NCBI GenBank assembly: GCA_024279945.1 | Contig: JAJRRA010000076.1 | Span: 18,269 to 82,268, forward strand | Length of the DNA: 64,000 nucleotides | From: Gammaproteobacteria bacterium | GTDB taxonomy: Bacteria > Pseudomonadota > Gammaproteobacteria > Xanthomonadales > SZUA-36 | Reading direction: 5' to 3' | Part shown: positions 32,868 to 42,565 of the stretch, one piece after another | How positions within the stretch are numbered: position 1 is the first letter of the stretch | Layout: every line of letters starts with the position of its first letter | Made by a program: the position numbers and the translations under genes | The notes under the pieces: model-generated | What the model was told of the DNA's origin: nothing | What the model saw: only the letters and a program-made list of their open reading frames with translations | Databases searched by the model: none

Positions 32868-34400
32868 TCACTGGTTTGCCAACTGCCGTAACGCAAGTTT
32901 GTCGATCTTACCGACACCGGTTTTTGGCAGCACGTTAAGGAATTCGTAGCTGCGCGGCACTTTATAGGGCGCAAGGTGCGCGCGGCAGAAAACATCGAGT
33001 TGGTAGGCATCGACCGCGGGGGCCGACGCAGGTGTGACATATGCACATACGGTTTCACCGCGATACGCGTCCGGTATGCCGATAACAGCAGCTTCGAGTA
33101 CGCCCGGATGCCGGTGCAGGACTTCTTCAATCTCGCGCGGGTAGACGTTGTAGCCGGAAACCAGAATCATGTCTTTTTTGCGGTCGCGGATGTACAGATA
33201 GCCGTCTTCATCCCGTTCGCCGATGTCTCCGGTATACAGCCAGCCATCGCGCAAGGCCTGTGCTGTTTCCTGCGCACGGTTGCGGTAGCCGGACATCACC
33301 TGTGGACCGCGAATACGAATTTCGCCGGGCTGACCGCTATCCAGTACGCGGGTGCCGTCGGTGGCATCGACGATTTCAAGTAGAGTCTCCGGTACAGTCA
33401 GCCCTACCGAGCCGGCTTTTTTTGTTCCGGCAAGCGGATTGAAACTGATTACCGGACCCGATTCAGACTGGCCATAGCCTTCCAGTACCGGGGCGCCGGT
33501 GGCATTTTCCCACTGTTGCAATAATGTGCCCGGCAAGGGCGCAGCCCCCGAATAACTCAGGGACAGGTGGGGGAAATCCAGAGTGGTAAATCGTGCATCG
33601 GCCATCAGGCCGGTAAAAACCGTCGGACTACCCGCCAGGATCGAGATACGCTCTTCGGCAAGCAAGGCAAAAGTCGCTTCTGCTGTGTAACGCGGTAGTA
33701 TCACCAGTGTCGCACCGGCGTAGACCGCATTGTGCAGGCACATAGCGACGCCATAGATATGGAACAACGGCAATATGCACAGGATGCGCTCGCCGTGCGT
33801 CGCAGTCGGCAGCAGTGCTTCGCGTTGGCTGATATTCACTGCGATATTGCGATGACTGAGATTGACGCCTTTCGAAACACCGGTCGTTCCGCCGGTATAT
33901 TGCAGGGTCGCCAGATCTTGTGGCTGCGGTTGTGGTTCGGGCAGCCCCCCGCCGGTGCTGTCGGTCAGTCTCCGCCCGGCGGTCGGCCCAAGTTCCATAA
34001 TATGCGGAATGCCCAACTTGCAGGTGGCGGCTGTGACGGCCCGAGCGGTCTGGACATCATGGAGTAGAACCTGAACCTGTGCATCGGCGAGTATCGGCTC
34101 CAGTTCTGAAGCTGTGTACAAGGGGTTCAGCGGCACGGCCTGAGCGCCGGCGGCATGGGCGGCGAACATCGCGATACAGATATCGATGGAATTACCCATC
34201 AGCAAGGCAACCCGTTTCCCGGCAGCGCCCAGTTCACGCAGTTCGGACGCGAAGCCGGATACCGCAGCAATATATTCCTGGTAGCTCAGGCGGTCCTCGC
34301 CGCAGACCAGTGCCTCACGGTCGGGCCAGCGTTTGGCCGCATCGGCAAGCATATGTACTACAGTTGGATGGATTCGGGGCAAACCGGTCATGGTGGTCAC
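32868..34400 (-). CDS. Acyl-CoA synthetase / AMP-dependent ligase
   Basis: A 510-aa ANL-superfamily enzyme that activates a carboxylic acid as acyl-AMP then acyl-CoA. P-loop-like YTGGTTGVSKG (about 168-178), A5 motif GYGQSESG, A7/A8 YTGDIGERDEDGYLYIRDRKKDMI, and the C-terminal catalytic Lys region PKTGVGKIDK are intact. GTG at 34400 directly abuts the stop of the acyl-CoA dehydrogenase; an ATG 9 bp later is equally possible. The substrate is unknown; context suggests an organic acid released by the pathway. Confidence 0.92.
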   Translation of the reverse strand: MTTMTGLPRIHPTVVHMLADAAKRWPDREALVCGEDRLSYQEYIAAVSGFASELRELGAAGKRVALLMGNSIDICIAMFAAHAAGAQAVPLNPLYTASELEPILADAQVQVLLHDVQTARAVTAATCKLGIPHIMELGPTAGRRLTDSTGGGLPEPQPQPQDLATLQYTGGTTGVSKGVNLSHRNIAVNISQREALLPTATHGERILCILPLFHIYGVAMCLHNAVYAGATLVILPRYTAEATFALLAEERISILAGSPTVFTGLMADARFTTLDFPHLSLSYSGAAPLPGTLLQQWENATGAPVLEGYGQSESGPVISFNPLAGTKKAGSVGLTVPETLLEIVDATDGTRVLDSGQPGEIRIRGPQVMSGYRNRAQETAQALRDGWLYTGDIGERDEDGYLYIRDRKKDMILVSGYNVYPREIEEVLHRHPGVLEAAVIGIPDAYRGETVCAYVTPASAPAVDAYQLDVFCRAHLAPYKVPRSYEFLNVLPKTGVGKIDKLALRQLANQ

Positions 34401-36158
34401 TCAGGTTTCACAAAAGACATCGTCGGGGACTGCATCCAGGTTTTTTGCTCCGGCAAAAATCTGCCGTTCCAGCCAGTCGGATTCAGGCATTAAATGCTGG
34501 GCGAAAAAGGCAGCGGTATTGCGCTTATTCTGATGCAGCACCGAGTCACCGTTCGCGGCGGCAGCCATCCTCAGCCACATCCAGCCGCAACCGACCAGTC
34601 CGGCCAGCTTCAGAAAGGGTGTGGCGGCGGCTGCGCTGTCGCGCGGTTCCAATGACGGCCGCAACAGGTAATGCGCACAACGTTCCAGACCTTCCAATCC
34701 CGTAGTCAAAGCCCGATGTATGGACGCGGCATCTTGACAACCCACCGTACGCGAAAGGTCTGAACGGATACGTTCGATGAATAATTGTAATCGCTGTCCA
34801 CCATCCCGGATCAGTTTGCGCGAGACCAGGTCCAGCGCCTGGATGCCGTTGGTGCCCTCGTAAATGGCGCCGACACGCACATCGCGTACATACTGTTCGA
34901 CTCCCGTCTCGCGAACATAGCCATAACCGCCGTGTACCTGCATACAGAGGTTGCTGACCTCAGAGCCTGCCTCCGTTGCACAGGCCTTGCAGATCGGCAG
35001 CAGCCAGTCTGCCAGCGTGCCGGCGGTACGGCGCTGCTCAGGGTCCGGATGGTGCTCGGACAGGTCAAGCTGGCGTGCAGCCTCCAGCGTCAGGGCGCGC
35101 AGCCCCTCGGTGCGCGCGCGCATGGTCAGCAGCATACGGCGCACATCCGGGTGACGGATGATGGCAATCGGCGCCGCGTCGGACGGCCCGCCCTGGCAAC
35201 GCTCTGTGGCGTAGCGCAAGGCCTGGGCAGTGGCTGCACCGGCGATGGCGACACCCTGCAGCGCGACTTCCAGGCGCATGGTGTTTACCATGGTGAACAG
35301 GCTGATCAAACCGCGACCTTCCGGCCCGACCGGCCAGGCCAGCGCATGGTCAAATTCGAGTACGCAGGTGGGTGAACCTTTGAGGCCCATTTTGTGTTCG
35401 ATTGACTGCACGCGGACACCGTTCGGACGTGATGGTGATTCGTTCGTGCACCGTTTCGGCACCAGGAACAGGCTGGTGCCGCGTGTGCCGGGTGCCGCCT
35501 CAGGAGTACGTGCCAGCACCATGTGAGCAATCTGTTTCGTCAGTCCGTGATCGCCGTAGCTGATCCAGATTTTGCCGCCGGTCAGACGGAAACTGCCGTC
35601 ACCGACCGGTATCGCCCGGGTCTGAATTCGTCCCACATCAGACCCGGCCTGTGGTTCAGATATGCAGATAGTGGCAGTGGTCTCGCCAGATACCAGGGCA
35701 GGTACGAATTCATCGATCAGGTCCGCTGTGGCATGTTTCAGCAGCAGCCGTGCTGCCGCGCGTGACATCAGCGGCAGCATGCAGAAACTCATGCATGCAC
35801 CGTTGGTCATTTCCGCGAATGCCGCCTGCAGGAGCCGGGGCAGCGCCTGCCCACCGTATTGAGTTGGCAGGTCGATTCCCAGCCAGCCATCCCGGCGTAA
35901 AGTGTCCCAGACCTGCTCGAATATTTCCGGTAACAGGATCCGGCTATCTTTCAGTCGGGCACCTTCCAGATCACTGATTGCATTGGCTGGCGCAAGCGTC
36001 TGTTCTGCGAAACGGGCGCCTTCGCGTAGAACGGCATGTGCGACCTCAGTATCGGCGTGGGCGAAGTCCGGTAAGGTGAACAACTCTTCGATTTGCAGGA
36101 TGTCTTCCAGCAAAAAATGCAGGTCTGCCAGTGGTGCGCGATAGTGACTCAACGGCAC
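34401..36158 (-). CDS. Acyl-CoA dehydrogenase family protein
   Basis: A 585-aa FAD enzyme for alpha,beta-desaturation of an acyl-CoA. FAD/substrate motifs ISEPQAGSDVG and the following GGKIWISYGDH region, HKMGLKGSPTC, and the C-terminal VHGGYGYVRE and YEGTNGIQALDL (the Glu of YEGT is the usual catalytic base) are present. The extra C-terminal segment (after about 440) places it with the longer 580-600 aa subfamily. ATG 36158. First gene of the ACD-ligase-LLM unit; cotranscription with a LLM oxidoreductase is unusual. Confidence 0.92.
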   Translation of the reverse strand: MPLSHYRAPLADLHFLLEDILQIEELFTLPDFAHADTEVAHAVLREGARFAEQTLAPANAISDLEGARLKDSRILLPEIFEQVWDTLRRDGWLGIDLPTQYGGQALPRLLQAAFAEMTNGACMSFCMLPLMSRAAARLLLKHATADLIDEFVPALVSGETTATICISEPQAGSDVGRIQTRAIPVGDGSFRLTGGKIWISYGDHGLTKQIAHMVLARTPEAAPGTRGTSLFLVPKRCTNESPSRPNGVRVQSIEHKMGLKGSPTCVLEFDHALAWPVGPEGRGLISLFTMVNTMRLEVALQGVAIAGAATAQALRYATERCQGGPSDAAPIAIIRHPDVRRMLLTMRARTEGLRALTLEAARQLDLSEHHPDPEQRRTAGTLADWLLPICKACATEAGSEVSNLCMQVHGGYGYVRETGVEQYVRDVRVGAIYEGTNGIQALDLVSRKLIRDGGQRLQLFIERIRSDLSRTVGCQDAASIHRALTTGLEGLERCAHYLLRPSLEPRDSAAAATPFLKLAGLVGCGWMWLRMAAAANGDSVLHQNKRNTAAFFAQHLMPESDWLERQIFAGAKNLDAVPDDVFCET

Positions 36159-36239
36159 TCACCTTCATGACAGTATTCCCGGTATTTTTCCATCACAAAT
36201 AAAGTTTTACTGTTGTCGTTTGAAGCCGGTGGATTGGAT

Positions 36240-36440
36240 TCAGCCGGACGAGCCAACCGGAGATATTATACCGAAAAAGGCATCGGCGCTTTCCACGCAA
36301 TTTTCTTCGTCATCCAACTGGAAAGTCACCTTCCAACCGGGTTTGTATGAAGTTTCGCAATACTGTTTCGCAGCAAAAACAGCCAGCCGTTCAACGATAA
36401 TACTTCGCCGTTCATTAATACCGTTCAGTGTACTCCTCAT
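36240..36440 (-). CDS. Possible small protein (66 aa), unrecognised
   Basis: ATG 36440 has AGGAG 8 nt upstream. The product is soluble, with an ERRSIIVERLAVFAAKQYCE helix, a WKVTFQLDDEENCVE segment and an FGIISPVGSSG tail. It lies 80 bp upstream of the acyl-CoA dehydrogenase gene on the same strand. No known motif; a reading frame on the other strand over the same bases (36220-36528) contains a hydrophobic helix but lacks a good ribosome site. Between 36441 and 36797 I recognise nothing else. Confidence 0.35.
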   Translation of the reverse strand: MRSTLNGINERRSIIVERLAVFAAKQYCETSYKPGWKVTFQLDDEENCVESADAFFGIISPVGSSG

Positions 36441-36797
36441 CGTTGCGCTCCTGGCGTTCATTTTTATTCTTTTTGGCAAAATTGCCCTGGCCTTTCGGTT
36501 GTGGAAAGCTTTCCAGGCAAATCGATGAAAACAGTAAGCAGATTCTGATTGCCTGCGATCAGAGTGCAGGCGTTCGTAACATCGGTGACATTCTGGGCCG
36601 TCTCATGAGCAAAACCCCGATGAGCTCACCAGGCGGGCGCTCTTGGAAATGAATACAATGACGTGATACGATTGGCAATTACCGGATAATAACGGTCCGA
36701 TACTTTGATACGGGCTGACGCGGGGCATCATCACAAGGATGTTCCGTATGGAAGTGCTTGGAAGTTTTCGTGTATTGCGTACGCAAGAGGAGAACCC

Positions 36798-37673
36798 ATG
36801 GCGCTATCCAGGCTGAAAAAATTCTGTATTCCGGAAAATTCACACCAGGTCGATGATTGCGTGGCGGAGTATGGCGATAATGCCTTGATTCTGGCCGGAG
36901 GCACATTCATACGCGGCCTCGAGGTGCGGGGTCTGCTGTCTGAAGTAGAAGCCCTGATCGACGTTCACAAGCTGGGGATGGATGGATTGGTCTCAGGCGT
37001 GGGGAATGTGCGTATCGGCGCCATGGTGACCTTCGCCGCGCTGGAGCAATTGGCGGAGTTGCACAGCGCCGCTTGGCTGGCCGCTGTCAGGGATGCGCTC
37101 GCCTGTCCCCCACTGCAAATCAGGAACATGGCGACCGTGGGAGGTTGCCTTGCCGCCTCTTGCCCTTTCTACGACCTGCCGACCGCCTTTCTGGCGCTTG
37201 ACGGCAGCGTGACCGTCAGCGGTGCCGGAGCACAGCGGGAGATCGGGCTGGCCGATCTGTTTGTGAGTTTGTTCGAGAACTCGCTGGAACCCGGAGAACT
37301 GATCACCGAACTGACTTTGCCCAGGCCTCCGGGCCGTTCGGCCAGTGCTTTCATCAAGCTCGAAGGCACGGCCAACGACCTGGCCATTGTCAACGTCGCG
37401 GTGAGCATCAGCGTGGACGCTGCAGGTGTATGTGAGGAAGCGCGTGTTGTTCTGGGCGGCGGCGTTGGGGACCGTGTCGTGCGTTCGGCCACGGCAGAGA
37501 CGGTGCTGAAGGGGCAACAGCTTACGCATGAGGTGATCGAGCACGCCGCCGCCGCAGTCGGGCAGGATATTGAGCCCATGGCGGATCACCGCGCGACGGC
37601 CGCTTATCGCCTGGCGATGGCCGGGGTATTCACAAAACGTGCATTGAACCAGGCCTTGAGCCGGTTGAATTAA
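36798..37673 (+). CDS. Second molybdenum hydroxylase FAD subunit
   Basis: A 291-aa FAD-binding subunit (CoxM/xanthine dehydrogenase type). AGGTFIRGLE (near 35) and ATVGGCLAASCP (near 114) are the two flavin motifs, with the Gly-Gly loops mildly altered. The short length excludes the [4Fe-4S] insertion of 4-hydroxybenzoyl-CoA reductase beta subunits. ATG 36798 has AGAGGAGAA upstream; the longer frame from 36705 is leader. First gene of the second M-S-L operon. Confidence 0.9.
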   Translation: MALSRLKKFCIPENSHQVDDCVAEYGDNALILAGGTFIRGLEVRGLLSEVEALIDVHKLGMDGLVSGVGNVRIGAMVTFAALEQLAELHSAAWLAAVRDALACPPLQIRNMATVGGCLAASCPFYDLPTAFLALDGSVTVSGAGAQREIGLADLFVSLFENSLEPGELITELTLPRPPGRSASAFIKLEGTANDLAIVNVAVSISVDAAGVCEEARVVLGGGVGDRVVRSATAETVLKGQQLTHEVIEHAAAAVGQDIEPMADHRATAAYRLAMAGVFTKRALNQALSRLN

Positions 37674-37686
37674 GGGATGGAAGGAC

Positions 37687-38148
37687 ATGAAACAACTAAT
37701 TTCGCTGGAAGTGAACGGGGATCGACACGAAATTGCCGTAGAGCCCGATGCGACGTTGCTCGAGGTGCTGCGCGATCACCTGGGCCTCCTGGGCACCAAA
37801 CAGGGCTGTGACAGCGGCGGTTGCGGCTGTTGCACCGTGCACATCGGTGACCGGGCGGTATATTCCTGCATGAAGTATGCCCTGTCGGCGCAGCATCAAA
37901 AAATCACCACGATTGAAGGCCTCGGTGCGGATGGGAAGTTGGATGCGGTGCAGGATGCCTTCGTCCGGGAAGGTGCGGTGCAATGCGGCTACTGCACCTG
38001 CGGCATGATCATGACGGCGAAGCAGTTGCTGCACGACGACCCGCACCCGGACGAAGACGCCATTCGCCATGGGATCGCCGGCAATCTTTGTCGCTGCACC
38101 GGCTACCACAAGATTGTCGAGGCCATCAGGACAGCGGCAAGGGACTGA
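37687..38148 (+). CDS. Second molybdenum hydroxylase [2Fe-2S] subunit
   Basis: A 153-aa ferredoxin-type small subunit. First cluster GCDSGGCGCCTV and second cluster CGYCTCGM...CRCTGY are complete; an extra Cys follows the CGYC motif where Pro is usual (CGYCTCG). GGATGGAAGG just before the ATG is a good ribosome site, and the gene sits 13 bp after the FAD subunit. Confidence 0.94.
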   Translation: MKQLISLEVNGDRHEIAVEPDATLLEVLRDHLGLLGTKQGCDSGGCGCCTVHIGDRAVYSCMKYALSAQHQKITTIEGLGADGKLDAVQDAFVREGAVQCGYCTCGMIMTAKQLLHDDPHPDEDAIRHGIAGNLCRCTGYHKIVEAIRTAARD

Positions 38149-38172
38149 TTTACATTAAATGTAAGTAGGGCA

Positions 38173-40509
38173 ATGATAATGACAAACATGAATGTCGTTG
38201 GTAAGCGCGTCCTGCGTCAGGATGCATTCGAAAAGGTCGTCGGGGGCAAGGGTTTCCCGGTCAATGTCAGGCTGCCCGGAATGTTGCATGGCAAGTTGTT
38301 GCGCAGCCCCTACCCACACGCCCGTATTGTGCGCATGGATACTGCACGCGCGGAACAGATGCCGGGTGTCAAGGCGGTGATTACCCCTGCCGATGTTCCA
38401 CAGATCCCCTACAACCCCATCTTCTTCATGCCGGTGACCTCCGCGGGCCTGGTCCGGGACATGCTGATATTGAGTGATACGGTGCGCTTCGCCGGCCAGC
38501 CGGTAGCAGCCATCGCGGCGATCAGCGCAGCCATTGCCGAACAGGCGCTGCAGATGATTGAAGTCGACTATGAAGAATTGCCGGCGGTATTCGATCCGGA
38601 CGAGGCGACGCGCGACGGCGCCCCCGAAATCCACGCCGGTGTGAAGAACAATATCAGCGACACACCGTCGTTCGCCATTGGGGATATCGAAGCCGGCTTC
38701 CGGGAAGCCGACCATATCTTCGAGGGAACCTATGAAACCCCGCGCGTGCATACCTGTTACATGGAACCGCGGGTCTGTGTTGCCGACACTGATACCAACG
38801 GTCATATCACCATATATTCATCGATCCAGCATCTCTTTGGCCTGCGCGAGCGAATGGCCTACGCGCTGGGTCTGTCGGTGAGTCAGGTTAAGGTTGTCCA
38901 GCCCCCTTATATCGGTGGTGGTTTCGGCAGCAAGCTCGACATGGTCTACGCCGAGCCCCTGGCGGCCCTGCTCAGCGCCAGGACCCGCCGGCCGGTGCGA
39001 ATCAAGCACACCCGCTATGAAGATTTCATCACCAATGCCCGTCACCCGATGAAAGTCTATCTTAAAACCGGGATCCGAAAGGACGGCACTTTTTGCGCGC
39101 GTTACGCCCGCACGCAATGCGATACCAGCGCTTACGCGTCACAAGGGCCCGTGGTCATCATGGTGCACGCCCACTATGGCCTGATGCTCGGTTACCGCAG
39201 CCCGCACCTGAAGTGGGAGGGCAAGGTGGTGCTGACCAACAACATCCCCGGAGGTGCCTTCCGTGGCTATGGTGCGCCGCAGGCCTGTTTTGCCGTGGAG
39301 TCACAGATCGACGAAATCTGCGAAGAACTCGGCTTCGACCCGATCGAGTTTCGCCTCAAGAACACACCGCGTCGTGGCGATCCGCACCCCTTTAATCCGG
39401 AATGGAAGCTAGACACTTATGCACTGGATGAGTGCCTGGCGCGCGGCGCCGAGCGCATTGGCTGGTCGCAACGCGCCCGGGCGGGCAGTAGCAGCAGCAC
39501 GAAGAAACGCGGCATTGGCATGGCCGCGCATCCGCTGTGGGTCAGTGGTTGCGTCGGTTTTCCGGACATTTACGAGCATTCCGGGGCAATCATTAAGCTG
39601 AACGTGGACGGCACCGCCAATCTCTCCTCAGCGACCATGGATATCGGTTCTGGCCAGAACACCGTCCTGTGCCAGATTGCCGCCGAAGAGCTGGGCCTGG
39701 CGGATGGAGCGGTGCTGATGTCCCCGGGTAGTACCGATACTTTGCCTTTCGATGCGCCAACGCATGCGAGCCGGGGCACTTATTCTTCCGGGAATGCCGT
39801 CAAAGTGGCGGCTGCTGCCGCGAAGAAACGCTTGTTGGAGGTTGCTGCCGTCATCATGGAAGCGAATGCCGACGACCTGGAGGTATGCAATGGCGTGATC
39901 ACGGTTAAGGGCTCGCCGGCCCGGTCGATGTCGGTAGCCGACGTGGTCAAGCGGGCCGAGTCGCCCTACATGGTGATTGGCGAGCAGGGGCCAGCGCCAA
40001 CGGTGTTGGAGGAAAAAGGCACCATCATGGGTCTGTCCAGCCTGGCGCCCAGCACGAATCCGTCTCCGGCTGTAGCCGAGTTCGTGGAGGTGGAAGTAGA
40101 CACCGAAACTGGCCAGGTGAAAGTGCTGCGCGCAGTGTATGCGCACGACCTTGGCCGGGTGATCAACCCCGCTGCTGCGGAAGGACAGGTAGAGGGTGGC
40201 TTGCAGCAAGGCATTGGATTTGCGCTGATGGAAAATATGCTTTTCGACCCGGAGAGCGGGGCATGTCTCACCTCGGATTTCCTAGACTACAAAATGCCGA
40301 CCGCAGTGGAAATGCCACGCCACATCGAGTCCATTTTCATCGAGTCGAATGAGCCCAGCGGCCCGTTCGGCGCAAAAAGCCTGGCCGAAGCCTGCCTTAT
40401 CGTTCCGGCGCCCGCCATCGCCAACGCGATTTACAACGCGACCGGTGCACGGATTCGCAGCCTGCCGATTACCCCGGAGAAAATACTGAAGGCTCTGGGC
40501 AAGCTGTAA
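38173..40509 (+). CDS. Second molybdenum hydroxylase large (Mo-cofactor) subunit
   Basis: A 778-aa aldehyde oxidase/xanthine dehydrogenase-type catalytic subunit. IGGGFGSK (near 251) and GGAFRGYGAPQ (near 360) bind the molybdopterin cofactor; the catalytic Glu is in GAKSLAEAC near 739. The FRGYG loop groups it with nicotinate, isoquinoline, purine or 4-hydroxybenzoyl-CoA type enzymes rather than CO dehydrogenase. No signal peptide; cytoplasmic. It ends convergent with the ligase gene of the Hyu operon, separated by a palindrome. Confidence 0.92.
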   Translation: MIMTNMNVVGKRVLRQDAFEKVVGGKGFPVNVRLPGMLHGKLLRSPYPHARIVRMDTARAEQMPGVKAVITPADVPQIPYNPIFFMPVTSAGLVRDMLILSDTVRFAGQPVAAIAAISAAIAEQALQMIEVDYEELPAVFDPDEATRDGAPEIHAGVKNNISDTPSFAIGDIEAGFREADHIFEGTYETPRVHTCYMEPRVCVADTDTNGHITIYSSIQHLFGLRERMAYALGLSVSQVKVVQPPYIGGGFGSKLDMVYAEPLAALLSARTRRPVRIKHTRYEDFITNARHPMKVYLKTGIRKDGTFCARYARTQCDTSAYASQGPVVIMVHAHYGLMLGYRSPHLKWEGKVVLTNNIPGGAFRGYGAPQACFAVESQIDEICEELGFDPIEFRLKNTPRRGDPHPFNPEWKLDTYALDECLARGAERIGWSQRARAGSSSSTKKRGIGMAAHPLWVSGCVGFPDIYEHSGAIIKLNVDGTANLSSATMDIGSGQNTVLCQIAAEELGLADGAVLMSPGSTDTLPFDAPTHASRGTYSSGNAVKVAAAAAKKRLLEVAAVIMEANADDLEVCNGVITVKGSPARSMSVADVVKRAESPYMVIGEQGPAPTVLEEKGTIMGLSSLAPSTNPSPAVAEFVEVEVDTETGQVKVLRAVYAHDLGRVINPAAAEGQVEGGLQQGIGFALMENMLFDPESGACLTSDFLDYKMPTAVEMPRHIESIFIESNEPSGPFGAKSLAEACLIVPAPAIANAIYNATGARIRSLPITPEKILKALGKL

Positions 40510-40518
40510 CAATTACAA

Positions 40519-42086
40519 TTACGAAGGGGGCAGGTTCGCAGAACCTGACCCCGGCCCCTGCAAGGCTTGCCGCAGTTTGCGTTTCAAGACCTTGCCGCTC
40601 GGATTTTTCGGCAGTTCCGCCTGAAAAAACACCTTGCGTGGCTTCTTGTAACTCGCCAAGGACTGCCGACAGTAATCGATGACCTCCTGCGCGGTTAATT
40701 CCTGATCGTCCCGCACAACGCCGACGGCCGTAACCACCTCACCCCATTCATCATCTGGCAAGCCGAATACTGCCGCCTCGAGGACAGCCGGATGCGTGAA
40801 CAACACGCTTTCGATTTCCTTGGTATAGATATTCACGCTGCCGCTGACGACCATGTCCTTTTTGCGGTCGACGACGAACAGATAGCGGTCTTCATCGAAA
40901 TAACCCAGGTCGCCGGTATAAAACCAGCCATCACGAATGACGCGCGCGCTTTCTTCGGGTGCTTTCCAGTAAGCCGAAATGACCGAATGGCTTTTGACCA
41001 GTATCTCTCCGACATCTCCCGGCGCGACCGCCTCACCGTCATCGTCCACGATACGCACTTCGGCGCCGACCGCTTCCCGGCCTGCGGAGTGCAGTCGCCG
41101 CCGTTGCTGTTCCGTGCCGTTCAATACGTGATCACGGGCAACCAGGAACGTTGCTTCCAGTGTTTCCGTCAGGCCATAGCCCTGGGTAAAAGTACAGCCC
41201 AGTTTTGCGATCGCCCGCTCCAGCACCACCGGCGGCATCGGCCCGCCGCCATAGAAAATCAGTCTTAATGCAGACAAGTCAAATCGATCCAGTTTTTTTT
41301 GTTGAGGACCATATTGATCATGGTGGGGATCAGTAGGGAGACCGTCGCCCGGCTCTCCTCCATGGCGCTCAGCCACGCGGTGGGTTCGAACCGGGACAGT
41401 ATGATCTGGGTGCAGCCGAGCATCATATAGGTGACCGCCATGAACACCGCACCCATATGGTACAGCGGTGTCGCGACCAGGTTGATGTCCGTCGGCAGGC
41501 TCCCATCCGCAACAAATTGGTTATAACTGTTCATCTCCAGGTTGAAGTGCGAGACCATTGCCCCCTTGGGCAGGCCGGTGGTGCCGCTGGTGTAAAATAT
41601 AGCAAAGGTGTCATGTTGGCCGTTTTGAAGCTGTACCGGAGTTGCGACTGTCGCGGCAGCCACATCGTCGAAGCGTCTGGCGTCTCGCGCGTCGCCCTCT
41701 CCGACCACCCAGCTTTCCCGTAACTGCGGAAAAACCACCATGAGTTTCTGCATCAGTCCGACGTACTCGGTTCCAACCACGAACAGAACGGGCTCGGCGT
41801 GGCCAAGCATCTGTTCCAGTTCACCCACCGTCAGGCGATAACTGAGGGGGACGGCAATCAGCCCGCTACGTGCAATGGCGAAATATAGCTCGATGTATTC
41901 TGGGCAATTGGGCAACAACAGCGCGACGCGATCACCCCGGTTGAGGCCGGCGCCCAGCAAGGCATTGGCGACCCGGTCGACGCGCGCATCCAGTTCCTTC
42001 CAACTGTAGGCGATGTCACCGCACCGCAGCGCCCGTTTACCGGGGAAGCGCAGTGCATTACGTCTGACGATCTCGTCCAATGTCAT
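40519..42086 (-). pseudogene. AMP-dependent acyl-CoA ligase, frameshifted at an A8 tract
   Basis: Two frames together make one ANL-family ligase. 42086-41265 encodes the N-terminal part, with YTSGTTGLPKG and up to MINMVLNKKN. From about 41300 the other frame continues with KKLDRFDLSALRLIFYGGG, GYGLTE, YTGDLGYFDEDRYLFVVDRKKD and PSGKVLKR. The switch is at a run of eight A (minus strand; T at 41293-41300): adding one A, or removing two, restores a normal ligase of about 520 aa. It may be a real mutation, transcriptional slippage or a sequencing error. ATG 42086 is assumed as start, with GTG 42107 as alternative. Last gene of the HyuA-HyuB-mutase operon. Confidence 0.85.
40527..40552. repeat. 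Palindrome of the GGGGTCA family at convergent gene ends
   Basis: GGGGCAGGTTC (40527-40537), loop GCA, GAACCTGACCCC (40541-40552): near-perfect arms with a single bulged base. It overlaps the last codons of the ligase and may terminate both convergent transcripts. Confidence 0.65.
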
Positions 42087-42114
42087 TATTACAGGCCGCG
42101 TCCCCACACATTGT

Positions 42115-42513
42115 CTACTTTCCGCTTTTTACCGCCGCATCGACCAACTTCAGAATATCTTTCGTCAGAGTCCCTGGCCTGATCACCTCCGCCACCCCCA
42201 TCACCCGGAGTGCACTTTTATCATCATCAGGAATAACCCCGCCGCAGATAACCGGCACATCGAGGTCTTGCGCTCGCATGGCGCTCATCAGTAATTTCAT
42301 TTGCACCATATGCTGACCGGAAAGAAAACTGATGCCGATGGCATTCACGTCTTCCTGTTGGGCCGCCTTAACCACATTGTCGGCATCGTTATGCAGGCCG
42401 AGATAGATCACCTCGTAGCCCCCATCGCGCAACTGTTGCGCCACGGTTGCGATACCCGTGTCGTGACAATCGAGGCCCATTTTGGCCAACAAGATGCGTT
42501 TTTGCTCACCCAC
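42115..42513 (-). CDS. Cobalamin (B12)-binding small subunit of an acyl-CoA-type mutase
   Basis: A 132-aa B12-binding domain protein. The D-x-H-x-x-G motif (LDCHDTG), the SFLSGQH stretch and CGGVIPDDD are the base-off/His-on cobalamin signature. Start is GTG 42513, chosen because AGGAG lies 8 nt upstream; a GTG at 42522 lacks spacing. Size equals the small subunits of split mutases such as isobutyryl-CoA and 2-hydroxyisobutyryl-CoA mutase. It lies 52 bp after the large-subunit gene. Confidence 0.92.
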   Translation of the reverse strand: MGEQKRILLAKMGLDCHDTGIATVAQQLRDGGYEVIYLGLHNDADNVVKAAQQEDVNAIGISFLSGQHMVQMKLLMSAMRAQDLDVPVICGGVIPDDDKSALRVMGVAEVIRPGTLTKDILKLVDAAVKSGK

Positions 42514-42565
42514 CGAAATCACTCCTGGTGTCTTTAATGTGTGTCCTACCGCCGCACATGTGGAA

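Noticed and set aside
32837..33130. N-terminal extension of LLM oxidoreductase 1
   Set aside because: The extra 98 codons lie inside the ligase coding region in another frame; the MKFSC start has a good ribosome site.
36220..36528. 102-aa plus-strand ORF with a hydrophobic helix
   Set aside because: Poor ribosome site; the minus-strand frame over the same bases has a better one, and neither is conserved as far as I can see.
36798..40509. 4-Hydroxybenzoyl-CoA reductase
   Set aside because: The FAD subunit lacks the extra [4Fe-4S] insertion, and the loop FRGYG is shared by many other hydroxylases.
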